From Nocardioides glacieisoli (GTDB lineage: Bacteria; Actinomycetota; Actinomycetes; Propionibacteriales; Nocardioidaceae), in NCBI RefSeq assembly GCF_004137245.1, contig NZ_SDWS01000003.1:186001-250000 (forward strand): a stretch of DNA of 64,000 nucleotides, written 5' to 3'. Under the pieces are notes generated by a model, which was not told where the DNA came from, searched no databases, and worked only from the letters and a program-made list of their open reading frames with translations. The position numbers were made by a program, and so were the translations under genes. Below, piece after piece: positions 50,722 through 58,387 of the stretch. Every line of letters begins with the position of its first letter. The first letter of the stretch is position 1.

Positions 50722-51223
50722 CCACGAGCCACGGGCGGTCCCAGCCGGCCAGGCCGACGTCGCCCGACTCCCATCGCTCGCGCGACACCTCGAGCTCGAG
50801 GCCGGACGCAGGTTCGTAGGTCCGGGTGACGTCGCGCTCGACGTCGGTGACCAGCACGACGTGGCGGGGCAGGAACCGGTCGCCGACGAAGACCGCAGCC
50901 GGTCGCGTCGGCGTCACGTGCGCCAGCTGCGGCCAGACCCGGCGGCCGAGCCGCACCGGGCGGACGGCGTACGCCACTGCGGTGAGCAGGCGCAGCTCGC
51001 GGGCGACCGCCCACGGCGGCGTGCCGAGCGCCCGCGGCCACGGCACCTGCCAGCCGCCCGCCGTGTCGGCGAGCGACGTCAGCCGGCGGTGCAACGTGGC
51101 TGCCTCGTGGGCGAAGGTCTCCTGGTCGCCCACCAGCCCGGCGTAGCGCGGGTGCACGATCCGTCGCGCCATCACGAGCGCGGCGGCACCGCACGAGCGG
51201 CGGTCGGGCTGGCGCAGCCTCAC
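50705..51223 (-). CDS. Hypothetical protein, possible papain-like cysteine peptidase fold
   Basis: The 172-residue protein has no signal peptide. A Cys at the start of a helix ([16 protein letters not shown], Cys11) and a later His at the start of a strand ([10 protein letters not shown]) give the order expected of papain/C39-like enzymes. Arg/Trp-rich segments lie between. It lies 18 nt after a uridine-kinase-like gene on the same strand, so the two probably form an operon. The catalytic assignment is tentative. Confidence 0.6.
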   Translation of the reverse strand: MRLRQPDRRSCGAAALVMARRIVHPRYAGLVGDQETFAHEAATLHRRLTSLADTAGGWQVPWPRALGTPPWAVARELRLLTAVAYAVRPVRLGRRVWPQLAHVTPTRPAAVFVGDRFLPRHVVLVTDVERDVTRTYEPASGLELEVSRERWESGDVGLAGWDRPWLVVTPRR

Positions 51224-51241
51224 GGCGACCTCACTGCGAGC

Positions 51242-51850
51242 TCATTGGGACTGCCTCACCGACGCGGTCAGCTCCGCGTAGGCCTGGTCGCCCGTGGCCC
51301 TGCGGCACCCCTGGCGCAGCGCGTGGGCGACGACGCGCTGCTGGTCGCGCATCAGGGCCACGCCGCGGCGGACCAGCATGAGCGGGGGCTTGCGGTGCTC
51401 GCGCAGGTCACGGGTGAGCCGGCGCCAGAAGGTGACGAGGGGGTGCTGGGTGATGCAGTAGGCCGCCGCGAGCAGGCCCTCGTCCCGGCACGTGGCCACG
51501 ACCTCCGGCGCGAAGATGCCCTCCGCGACGAACAACTGGCTGCCCGCGAGGTCGACGGGCCGGGAGCCGACCCGACCGTTCTGGGAGATCTCGTAGACCG
51601 GCACGTCGCAGCGCCCGGTCGTGCAGAGCTCGCGCAGCGCGGCGAGCGCGTCCTGCTCGTGCCACGAGGCGGGATCGTCCCAGTCGACCAGGCCGGCGTT
51701 GGCGCCGACGGTGATGCGGGGCAGCGAGGGGTCGTCGCCGTCCTTGTAGAAGTCGTCGAGCCGGAGGACCGGAAGACCGAGCCGTTCGGCGAGCCGGGAC
51801 TTCCCGGCCCCGCTGGGCCCGGCCAGGACGACCACCTGGGCAGCGCTCAC
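51242..51850 (-). CDS. Uridine kinase-like P-loop protein
   Basis: The 202-residue protein has the Walker A GPSGAGKS near residue 12, then LPVLRLDDFYKDGDDPSLP, the DDFYK motif typical of uridine/pantothenate kinase-type enzymes. VDWDDPASW and YEISQNGRV are substrate-region segments. It probably phosphorylates uridine or cytidine, which would suit the surrounding salvage genes. The start is uncertain: the GTG at 51850 directly precedes the P-loop strand, while an ATG at 51865 would add five residues. Confidence 0.8.
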   Translation of the reverse strand: MSAAQVVVLAGPSGAGKSRLAERLGLPVLRLDDFYKDGDDPSLPRITVGANAGLVDWDDPASWHEQDALAALRELCTTGRCDVPVYEISQNGRVGSRPVDLAGSQLFVAEGIFAPEVVATCRDEGLLAAAYCITQHPLVTFWRRLTRDLREHRKPPLMLVRRGVALMRDQQRVVAHALRQGCRRATGDQAYAELTASVRQSQ

Positions 51851-51900
51851 GTGTTTCCATCTCATTTCGTCGTTCGGCCACGCTGGTAAAGGCTGGACAC

Positions 51901-51906
51901 TAGTCT
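51901..51906 (+). promoter_or_regulatory. Candidate -10 box (TAGTCT) for the VWA gene
   Basis: TAGTCT lies about 40 nt before the ATG. A GGAGGAAC ribosome-binding site follows, so this transcript would have a normal leader. Confidence 0.4.
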
Positions 51907-51947
51907 CGCCCAGACCGCTGATCGAATTTCCTTGTGGGAGGAACTTC

Positions 51948-53603
51948 ATGAGTCTGGACGACTCCGCCGCGCCCGGAACCGGGCAGCCCGCGCCTCGCAA
52001 GCGCAACGTGCCCCTGATCGTCGGGCTGGTGCTCGTCATCGCGCTCGGCCTCGTCGCCGCCTTCACCTTCATCGGCGGTGACCAGGCCCCGGCCGAGGCC
52101 GACTGCGTCTCGGAGAAGGTCGCCCTGACCACCGCTCCGGTGATGGCGGAGCTGGTCGAGCAGGCCGTCGCAGACGTCAACGCCGACGAGCCGTGCATCG
52201 ACATCGAGATCACCTCCGGCACGGTGAAGGACGTCGTCGCGTCGCTCGCGGACCCCAACGCCGAGCTCCCCGAGATCTGGATCCCGGACAGCCCGACCTG
52301 GAAGGGCCAGCTCACCGCAGCCGGCTGGACCGGGTCCCCGATCGCCAAGGTGCTCGCCCAGACGCCTGTCGGCCTCATCGGCGGCCCTGCTGCCGAGGCG
52401 CCCGAGTCGTGGGCGAGTGCCCTCGACGGCGGCGCCCTCGCGATGGCCGACCCCAGCGCCGAGGGTGCCTCCGCCCTGGCCCTGCTCGCGCCCTACGCAG
52501 AGATGAAGCAGACCGGCGAGAACCCCGCGTCGATCGAGCAGAAGACGGTCCCCGTCGCGCAGACGTACGGCGAGCGCGCGGTGGCCGGGAGCACCAACGA
52601 GACCGACCTGTCGACGATCTCGGCGTCCAGCACCCAGCTCGTGCCCGCGACCGAGACCGCCTACCTCGCGGCCCGTCGCAGCAACGACCAGCTGAGCCTG
52701 GTGGCGCCGAGGACCGGCGTGCCGATGCTGCAGTACCCCCTCATCGACGTGAACCGCGGCACCGGCGACATGCTCGCCACCGGCGGTGACCTGTCCGCCC
52801 GCGTCGGGCGCGCCCTCACCCGCTGGTTCACCTCCAGCGCCGGCGTCGAGGCCATCGCCGCCGCCGAGCTGCGCGGCCCCGACGGCGCCCCGCTGCCCAA
52901 CGAGATCGGCCTCGGCGACGCCAAGGTCCTCCCCACGGTGGCCCAGAAGACCACCGACGACACGCTCCGCCAGTGGCGCGTGCTGTCGGTGCCGTCGAGC
53001 ATCCTCGCCGTCGTCGACCTCTCCGGCTCGATGAAGTCCGCCCTCGGCGACACCACCCGCATCAAGCTCGCGGTGCAGGCCTCCCAGGTCGCGCTCGACG
53101 CGTTCCCGGCCCAGGCCCGCATCGGCATCTGGGGCTTCTCCAAGAACCGCGGCGAGGGCGGGGTGTCGTACGAGGAGTACGCCACCCTCGACCGCCTCGA
53201 CGCGCCGGCCGGCGCTGCCGGCTCGCACGGCGACGTGGTCCGCAGCGAGGCCACCAAGCTCGTCGAGCGGGTCCGCGGCGGCACCGGCGTCATGGACACC
53301 ACGCTCGCGGCCTACAAGTACGCCCAGCAGAAGTGGGACCCGGCGTGGTTCAACTCGGTCGTGATCTTCACCGACGGTGCGGCCGACGACACCAGCTCGC
53401 TGTCGCTGGACTCGCTCGTCAACCAGCTCAAGACGCTGCGCGACCCGGCCAAGCCGGTCAAGGTGATCATCATCGGCCTCTCCCAGGAGTCCGACACCGG
53501 TGAGCTCGACGAGATCGCGGCGGCGACGGGCGGCCAGAAGTACGTCGTCAACGACCCCAACGAGATCCTCGGGGTCCTGGCGCAGGCGCTGCTCAACCGC
53601 TGA
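51948..53603 (+). CDS. Membrane-anchored substrate-binding-like plus VWA domain protein
   Basis: The 551-residue protein has one N-terminal helix (NVPLIVGLVLVIALGLVAAF, residues 20-39), so the bulk is extracellular. The first half resembles a periplasmic binding fold (SGTVKDVVASLADPNAELPEIWIPDSPTW, ALAMADPSAEGASALALLAP). The second half is a von Willebrand A domain with an intact MIDAS DLSGSMK, a downstream Thr in GGTGVMD and Asp in FTDGAADD. It probably binds a ligand or protein partner through a metal ion. It is monocistronic, with GGAGGAAC before the ATG and a strong terminator after. Confidence 0.82.
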   Translation: MSLDDSAAPGTGQPAPRKRNVPLIVGLVLVIALGLVAAFTFIGGDQAPAEADCVSEKVALTTAPVMAELVEQAVADVNADEPCIDIEITSGTVKDVVASLADPNAELPEIWIPDSPTWKGQLTAAGWTGSPIAKVLAQTPVGLIGGPAAEAPESWASALDGGALAMADPSAEGASALALLAPYAEMKQTGENPASIEQKTVPVAQTYGERAVAGSTNETDLSTISASSTQLVPATETAYLAARRSNDQLSLVAPRTGVPMLQYPLIDVNRGTGDMLATGGDLSARVGRALTRWFTSSAGVEAIAAAELRGPDGAPLPNEIGLGDAKVLPTVAQKTTDDTLRQWRVLSVPSSILAVVDLSGSMKSALGDTTRIKLAVQASQVALDAFPAQARIGIWGFSKNRGEGGVSYEEYATLDRLDAPAGAAGSHGDVVRSEATKLVERVRGGTGVMDTTLAAYKYAQQKWDPAWFNSVVIFTDGAADDTSSLSLDSLVNQLKTLRDPAKPVKVIIIGLSQESDTGELDEIAAATGGQKYVVNDPNEILGVLAQALLNR

Positions 53604-53619
53604 GCACCAGCACGTACGT

Positions 53620-53652
53620 CGAAGGCCCCCGGAGATCCTCCGGGGGCCTTCG
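53620..53652. terminator. Bidirectional hairpin terminator between the VWA and aldehyde dehydrogenase genes
   Basis: CGAAGGCCCCCGGAG and CTCCGGGGGCCTTCG pair perfectly over 15 bp around ATC. It lies between convergent genes and can serve both. Confidence 0.88.
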
Positions 53653-53670
53653 ACGTTGTTGGTGCGGCGC

Positions 53671-54531
53671 TCAGACGCCGATCGGGTGCCAGACCGTCTT
53701 GGTCTCGAGGAACCGGGTCATCCGGTCGAGGCCGGGCTCGGCGAGCCAGTCGGTGTCGGGGGCCGGGCGGCGTACGCGCTTGAGGTTGTCGGCACCGGCC
53801 GCCTCGAGCTCGGTGGCCAGGGTGGCGTCCTCGATGCCGGTGAGGTCGATGCCGTTGACGTCCATGTGCGAGGCGAGCCAGGGGGCGATCTCCGCCGCCG
53901 AGCCGGTGAGCACGTTGACCACGCCGCCGGGCAGGTCGCTGGTCGCCATCACCTCGCCGAGGGTGATCGCGGTCAGCGGGTTCTCCTCGCTGGCGATCAC
54001 GACGACGGTGTTGCCGGTGATGATGAGCGGCGCCACGACGCTGACCAGGCCCAGGAGGGCGCCCCGCGGGGCGACGACGGCGATCACGCCGCTGGGCTCC
54101 GGGGTGGACAGGTTGAAGTAGGGGCCGGCGACCGGGTTGGCGTTGCCGACGACCTGGGTGATCTTGTCCGCCCAGCCGGCGTACCAGACGAGGCGGTCGA
54201 TCGCGGCGTCGACGTAGGTGCGCGCCTTCGCCGTGGAGATGCCCTCCGCGGCGCGGAGCTCGGCCTCGAACTGCTCGCGGCGACCCTCGAGGACCTCGGC
54301 GATCCGGTAGACGACCTGGGCCCGGTTGTACGCCGTCTTCGTCGACCAGCCACCGAAGGCGGCGCGGGCGGCGACGACGGCGTCACGGGCGTCCTTGCGG
54401 GAGGCCTGCGCGGCGTTGGCGAGCAGGCGGCCCTTGGCGTCGTTGACGACGTAGGAGCGGCCGGACTCCGAGCGGGGGAACTGCCCGCCGATGTAGAGCT
54501 TGTAGGTCTTGCGCACGTCGATGCGGGACAT
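53671..54531 (-). CDS. Truncated aldehyde-dehydrogenase-like protein lacking the catalytic domain
   Basis: The 286-residue protein keeps only the ALDH NAD-binding half. The catalytic-Asn segment PWNFP is replaced (APRGALLG). Similarity fades after DLPGGVVNVLTG, and the LELGG glutamate and catalytic Cys are absent. A distinct C-terminal segment, RFLETKTVWHPIGV, follows. It has no frameshift or remnant downstream, where a terminator follows at once. Its ATG overlaps the full-length ALDH stop, so it is coupled and may form a hetero-oligomer or regulate the active enzyme. It is probably catalytically dead. Confidence 0.85.
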   Translation of the reverse strand: MSRIDVRKTYKLYIGGQFPRSESGRSYVVNDAKGRLLANAAQASRKDARDAVVAARAAFGGWSTKTAYNRAQVVYRIAEVLEGRREQFEAELRAAEGISTAKARTYVDAAIDRLVWYAGWADKITQVVGNANPVAGPYFNLSTPEPSGVIAVVAPRGALLGLVSVVAPLIITGNTVVVIASEENPLTAITLGEVMATSDLPGGVVNVLTGSAAEIAPWLASHMDVNGIDLTGIEDATLATELEAAGADNLKRVRRPAPDTDWLAEPGLDRMTRFLETKTVWHPIGV

Positions 54532-55970
54532 CAGCTGTCCTCTCCCTTGAGGTAGCCCTCGAGCCCGTGGCGGCCGCCCTCGCGGCCGTATCCGGACTCC
54601 TTGTAGCCGCCGAACGGCGAGGTCGGGTCGAACTTGTTGAAGGTGTTGGCCCAGACGACGCCGGCGCGGAGCCGGTTGGCCATCGAGAGGATCCGCGAGC
54701 CCTTGTCGGTCCAGACGCCGGCCGAGAGGCCGAACGGAGTGTTGTTGGCCTTCTCGATCGCCTCAGACGGCGTGCGGAAGGTCAGCACCGACAGGACCGG
54801 GCCGAAGATCTCCTCGCGGGCGATGCGGTGGGCCTGCGAGACGCCGGTGAAGACGGTCGGGGCGAACCAGTAGCCGTTGGCGGGCAGGTCGCACGGGGCC
54901 GACCAGCGCTCGGCACCCTCGGCCTCGCCGATGTCGGAGAGCTCGCGGATCTTGGCGAGCTGCTCCGCGGAGTTGATCGCGCCGACGTCGGTGTTCTTGT
55001 CGAGCGGGTCGCCGACGCGCAGCGTGGCCATCCGGCGCTTGAGGCGCTCCATGACTTCGTCGGCCACCGACTCCTGCACGAGCAGGCGCGAGCCGGCGCA
55101 GCACACGTGGCCCTGGTTGAAGAAGATGCCGTTGACGATGCCCTCGACGGCCTGGTCGAGCGGGGCGTCGTCGAAGACGATGTTGGCCGCCTTGCCGCCG
55201 AGCTCGAGCGTGACCTTCTTGTTGGTGCCGGCGACCGCGCGGGCGATCGCCTTGCCGACGTCGGTCGAGCCGGTGAAGGCGACCTTGTCGACGTCGGGGT
55301 GGGACACGATCGCGCGGCCGGTGTCGCCGGCGCCGGTGACGATGTTGACGACGCCCGGCGGGAGGTCGGCCTGCTGGCAGATCTCGGCGAACAGCAGCGC
55401 GGTCAGCGGTGTGGTCTCGGCCGGCTTGAGGACGACGGTGTTGCCGCACGCCAGCGCCGGGGCGATCTTCCACGCCAGCATGAGCAGCGGGAAGTTCCAC
55501 GGGATGACCTGGCCGGCGACGCCCAGCGGGGTCTCGCCGAAGCCGGAGTACTTGAGCTTGTCGGCCCAGCCGGCGTAGTAGAAGAAGTGCGCCGCGACGA
55601 CCGGGATGTCGACGTCGCGCGACTCCTTGATGGGCTTGCCGTTGTCGATCGACTCCAGGACGGCGAGCTCGCGGCCGCGCTCCTGGATGATCCGGGCGAT
55701 GCGGTAGAGGTACTTCGCGCGCTCGGAGCCGGACATCCTCGACCAGACGCGCGTGTAGGCGCGGCGGGCGGCCTTCACGGCGGCGTCGACGTCGGCGTCG
55801 CTGGCCTCGGCGACCTCGGCGAGCACCTCCTCGGTCGCGGGGTTGACGGTCTTGAACGCCTTGCCGGTGCCGTCGACGAACTCGCCGTCGATGAACAGGC
55901 CGTAGGACGGCTTGATGTCGACGATCGCGCGCGACTCGGGTGCGGGGGCGTACTCAAAGATGTTGCTCAT
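54531..55970 (-). CDS. Aldehyde dehydrogenase (NAD), full length
   Basis: The 479-residue enzyme has the ALDH signatures PWNFPLLMLAWKIAPAL, FTGSTDVGK, LELGGK with the general-base Glu, and FFNQGHVCCAGSR with the catalytic Cys. Lying 8 nt after deoC, it is placed to oxidise the acetaldehyde that DeoC releases to acetate or acetyl-CoA; the exact product is not readable. It is followed by a degenerate ALDH paralogue with overlapping stop and start. The three genes deoC-ALDH-ALDH form one operon. Confidence 0.93.
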   Translation of the reverse strand: MSNIFEYAPAPESRAIVDIKPSYGLFIDGEFVDGTGKAFKTVNPATEEVLAEVAEASDADVDAAVKAARRAYTRVWSRMSGSERAKYLYRIARIIQERGRELAVLESIDNGKPIKESRDVDIPVVAAHFFYYAGWADKLKYSGFGETPLGVAGQVIPWNFPLLMLAWKIAPALACGNTVVLKPAETTPLTALLFAEICQQADLPPGVVNIVTGAGDTGRAIVSHPDVDKVAFTGSTDVGKAIARAVAGTNKKVTLELGGKAANIVFDDAPLDQAVEGIVNGIFFNQGHVCCAGSRLLVQESVADEVMERLKRRMATLRVGDPLDKNTDVGAINSAEQLAKIRELSDIGEAEGAERWSAPCDLPANGYWFAPTVFTGVSQAHRIAREEIFGPVLSVLTFRTPSEAIEKANNTPFGLSAGVWTDKGSRILSMANRLRAGVVWANTFNKFDPTSPFGGYKESGYGREGGRHGLEGYLKGEDS

Positions 55971-55978
55971 CAGGTGCC

Positions 55979-56956
55979 TCAGTCCAGCGTGAAGTAGTCG
56001 GGACCGGAGTAGCGACCGGTCGTCATCTTGGTCCGCTGCATCAGCAGGTCGTTGAGCAGCGTGGACGCACCGAAGCGGAACCAGTCGGGGTCGAGCCAGT
56101 CGGGACCGGCGATCTCGTTGACCATCACGAGGTACTTGATGGCGTCCTTGGTGGTCTTGATCCCGCCGGCGGGCTTCACACCGACCATCTGGCCGGTCTG
56201 CTCGCGGAAGTCGCGTACGGCCTCCAGCATGATCAGCGTGACCGGGAGCGTCGCGGCAGGCTGCACCTTGCCGGTCGAGGTCTTGATGAAGTGGCCGCCG
56301 GCCATCATCGCGAGCCAGCTGGCGCGCCGGACGTTGTCGTAGGTCTGGAGCTCGCCGGTCTCGAAGATCACCTTGAGGTGCGCGTCGCCACAGGCCTCCT
56401 TCACCTGGGCGATCTCCTCGAAGACGTCGAGGTAGCGGCCCGAGAGGAAGGCGCCACGGTCGATGACCATGTCGATCTCGTCGGCGCCGGCCTCGACGGC
56501 GTCACGCGTGTCGGCGAGCTTGATGTCCATCGCGGCGCGGCCGCTCGGGAAGGCGGTGGCGACCGCGGCGACGTTGACGCCGCTGGTGCCGAGGGTCTGC
56601 TTGGCCGTGGCGACCATGTCGGGGTAGACGCAGACGGCGGCGGTCGCCGGGCAGGACGGGTCGGCCGGGTCGGGGCGCATCGCCTTGGAGGCGAGCGCGC
56701 GGACCTTGCCGTGGGTGTCCTGGCCCTCGAGCGTCGTGAGGTCGACCATCCGGATCGCGAGGTCGATGGCGAAGGCCTTCGCCGTCGTCTTGATCGACCG
56801 GGTGCCGAGGCCGGCGGCGCGTGCCTCGCACCCGACCTGGTCGACCCCGGGGAGGCCGTGGAGGAATCGGCGGAGCGAGGAGTCGGAGCGCACGACGTCG
56901 TCGAACAACGCGTGCGTCGACCCGGTGCTCGCCGTTGAGCTGGGAGTCGGTGTCAC
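55979..56956 (-). CDS. deoC: Deoxyribose-phosphate aldolase
   Basis: DeoC splits deoxyribose 5-phosphate into acetaldehyde and glyceraldehyde 3-phosphate. The 325-residue protein belongs to the longer form with an N-terminal extension of about 50 residues (LFDDVVRSDSSLRRFLHGLPGVDQVG). The catalytic-region motifs are VIFETGEL, the Schiff-base lysine in FIKTSTGK, and VGVKPAGGIKT. The GTG start is supported by TATGCT on the minus strand 6 nt upstream, so the message is probably leaderless. Its start codon is only 24 nt from that of the divergent gene. Confidence 0.94.
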   Translation of the reverse strand: MTPTPSSTASTGSTHALFDDVVRSDSSLRRFLHGLPGVDQVGCEARAAGLGTRSIKTTAKAFAIDLAIRMVDLTTLEGQDTHGKVRALASKAMRPDPADPSCPATAAVCVYPDMVATAKQTLGTSGVNVAAVATAFPSGRAAMDIKLADTRDAVEAGADEIDMVIDRGAFLSGRYLDVFEEIAQVKEACGDAHLKVIFETGELQTYDNVRRASWLAMMAGGHFIKTSTGKVQPAATLPVTLIMLEAVRDFREQTGQMVGVKPAGGIKTTKDAIKYLVMVNEIAGPDWLDPDWFRFGASTLLNDLLMQRTKMTTGRYSGPDYFTLD

Positions 56957-56962
56957 CGACCC

Positions 56963-56972
56963 AGCATAGAGT
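56963..56972. promoter_or_regulatory. Overlapping divergent -10 boxes for deoC and the PH-like gene
   Basis: AGCATA (TATGCT on the minus strand) serves deoC, and TAGAGT on the plus strand serves the gene at 56981. The two hexamers share two bases. Spacings to the start codons are 6 and 8 nt. Both transcripts would be leaderless, and polymerase could bind in only one direction at a time. Confidence 0.55.
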
Positions 56973-56980
56973 TGGCCGAG

Positions 56981-57658
56981 ATGAGCCCGGCAATCCCCAA
57001 CGGGCCAAACCCTGCCCAAATCGACGAGGACGACATGGCATCCCTGCAGGACGACCACGACGCGGTGGTCGAGCGTTTCCAACCGACGAGCGGCCGCGCC
57101 ACCGGGTGGATGGCCGTCGTCCTCGCGACGCTCGTGGTGGTCGCCGGAGTGGTCTACGTCGACGACGGCTTTCCGCTCTGGGTGACCGCCCTGGGGCTGC
57201 TCATCGGGATCCTCGCGTGGGCCACGATGATCCGTCCGGCGCTGTGGGCGACGCACGAGCACCTGGTGATGCGCAACCTCGCCGAGACCGTCCACATCCG
57301 GCTGGCGGCCGTCGAGGAGATGGCGGTGCGCCAGGTGCTGGCCGTCCGCGCCGCCGATCGTCGCTTCGTCTCCACCGTCGTCGGCCGCACGTGGCGCAAG
57401 GCGCTGACGTCGCGCCACCGCCCCGGCGGCCTCGCCGACGACGCCGCGCTGGCCCCCACTGAGGGGATGCACTACGCCGACTTCGTGGAGAACCGGCTCT
57501 ACGAGCTGGTCGACAAGGCACGCTCCCGTGCGGGTCTCCGCGCCGGGTCGCGGGAGCAGCTCGCGCTGCCCGACGCCGTACGCCGTGAGCCGGCGTGGCT
57601 GCCGATCGGCCTGTTGGCCGGCGCCGCGCTGTTCCTGGTGGTCAGCCTCCTCCTCTGA
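56981..57658 (+). CDS. PH-like (DUF2244/YdbT-type) two-helix membrane protein
   Basis: The 225-residue protein has two adjacent hydrophobic helices (WMAVVLATLVVVAGVVYV and FPLWVTALGLLIGILAWATM), then a bacterial-PH-like cytoplasmic domain (RPALWATHEHLVMRNLAETVHI, IRLAAVEEMAVRQVL, RFVSTVVGRTWRK). A final hydrophobic segment ends the protein. Such proteins are widespread in actinobacteria and uncharacterised. TAGAGT lies 8 nt before this ATG; a TTG three codons earlier and an ATG at 57035 are alternatives. The 3' end overlaps the convergent tetR gene by 17 nt. Confidence 0.78.
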   Translation: MSPAIPNGPNPAQIDEDDMASLQDDHDAVVERFQPTSGRATGWMAVVLATLVVVAGVVYVDDGFPLWVTALGLLIGILAWATMIRPALWATHEHLVMRNLAETVHIRLAAVEEMAVRQVLAVRAADRRFVSTVVGRTWRKALTSRHRPGGLADDAALAPTEGMHYADFVENRLYELVDKARSRAGLRAGSREQLALPDAVRREPAWLPIGLLAGAALFLVVSLLL

Positions 57659-58313
57659 TGTCCGCATCGAGGGCCGCCTCGAGCCCGTCGAGGACCAGGG
57701 TGAGGCCGTAGTCGAACTCGTCGCCGTACTGGTAGTCGCGACCGGTGATCTGGACGGCGATCATCTCGGCGAGGTGCGGGTAGGTCTCGTCGAGCGGTCC
57801 GTGGCTCTCGACGCTGAGCTGCTCGACGAAGGCCTCGGCAGGCTCGCCCGGCTGGAAGGGCAGGTTCACCTCGGTGAGCACGAAGCCGAAGACGTACGCG
57901 TCGAGCACGGAGAAGGCGTGGGCCGCCAGCGGGACCGAGAAGCCGGACGCCCGGAGGCAGCCCAGGACCGCGTCGTGGTGGCCCAGGCTCGACGGACCGG
58001 GGGAGCGCCGCGACTCGATGAGTCCGAGGCCCCACGGGTGCGCGAACAGCACCGAGCGGGCGGAGTGGGCGCGCTCGTCCATCTCGCCGCGCCACGGGCG
58101 ATCCGTCGCCGGTGTCGACATCCGCGCGAAGACCCAGTCGGCGAGCCCGTCGAGCAGCGCGTCCTTGCTGGCGACGTGGTGGTAGAGCGACATGGCCTCG
58201 ACCTCGAGCTCGCGGCCGACGCTGCGCATGCTCACCCCCGCGAGCCCGGAGGCGTCGGCGACCCGGCTGGCGGCGTCGATGACGCGGTCCCTCGAGAGCG
58301 GTGGTCTGGACAC
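57642..58313 (-). CDS. TetR family transcriptional repressor
   Basis: The 223-residue protein has an N-terminal TetR helix-turn-helix (RDRVIDAASRVADASGLAGVSMRSVGRELEVEAMSLYHHVASKDALLDGL). The C-terminal ligand-binding domain is of the TetR_C class (SVLDAYVFGFVLTE, FDYGLTLVLDGLEA). GAGGAGG precedes the GTG start. Two palindromic operators lie between it and the divergent oxidoreductase gene, so it most likely represses both itself and that gene until a small-molecule inducer binds. Confidence 0.93.
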   Translation of the reverse strand: MSRPPLSRDRVIDAASRVADASGLAGVSMRSVGRELEVEAMSLYHHVASKDALLDGLADWVFARMSTPATDRPWRGEMDERAHSARSVLFAHPWGLGLIESRRSPGPSSLGHHDAVLGCLRASGFSVPLAAHAFSVLDAYVFGFVLTEVNLPFQPGEPAEAFVEQLSVESHGPLDETYPHLAEMIAVQITGRDYQYGDEFDYGLTLVLDGLEAALDADIRGGG

Positions 58314-58333
58314 GACCCTCCTCGGTTGGCTGG

Positions 58334-58347
58334 CTTACATGCGTAAG
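58334..58347. promoter_or_regulatory. TetR-type operator 1
   Basis: CTTACATGCGTAAG has CTTAC/GTAAG half-sites around four bases. It lies 21 bp upstream of the tetR start. Confidence 0.75.
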
Positions 58348-58358
58348 GCTACTCTCGT

Positions 58359-58372
58359 CTTACAGGTGTAAG
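58359..58372. promoter_or_regulatory. TetR-type operator 2
   Basis: CTTACAGGTGTAAG has the same CTTAC/GTAAG half-sites, centred 25 bp from operator 1 and 16 bp before the oxidoreductase start. The pair gives the repressor two nearby sites. Confidence 0.75.
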
Positions 58373-58387
58373 GCGAAAGGACGTGGG

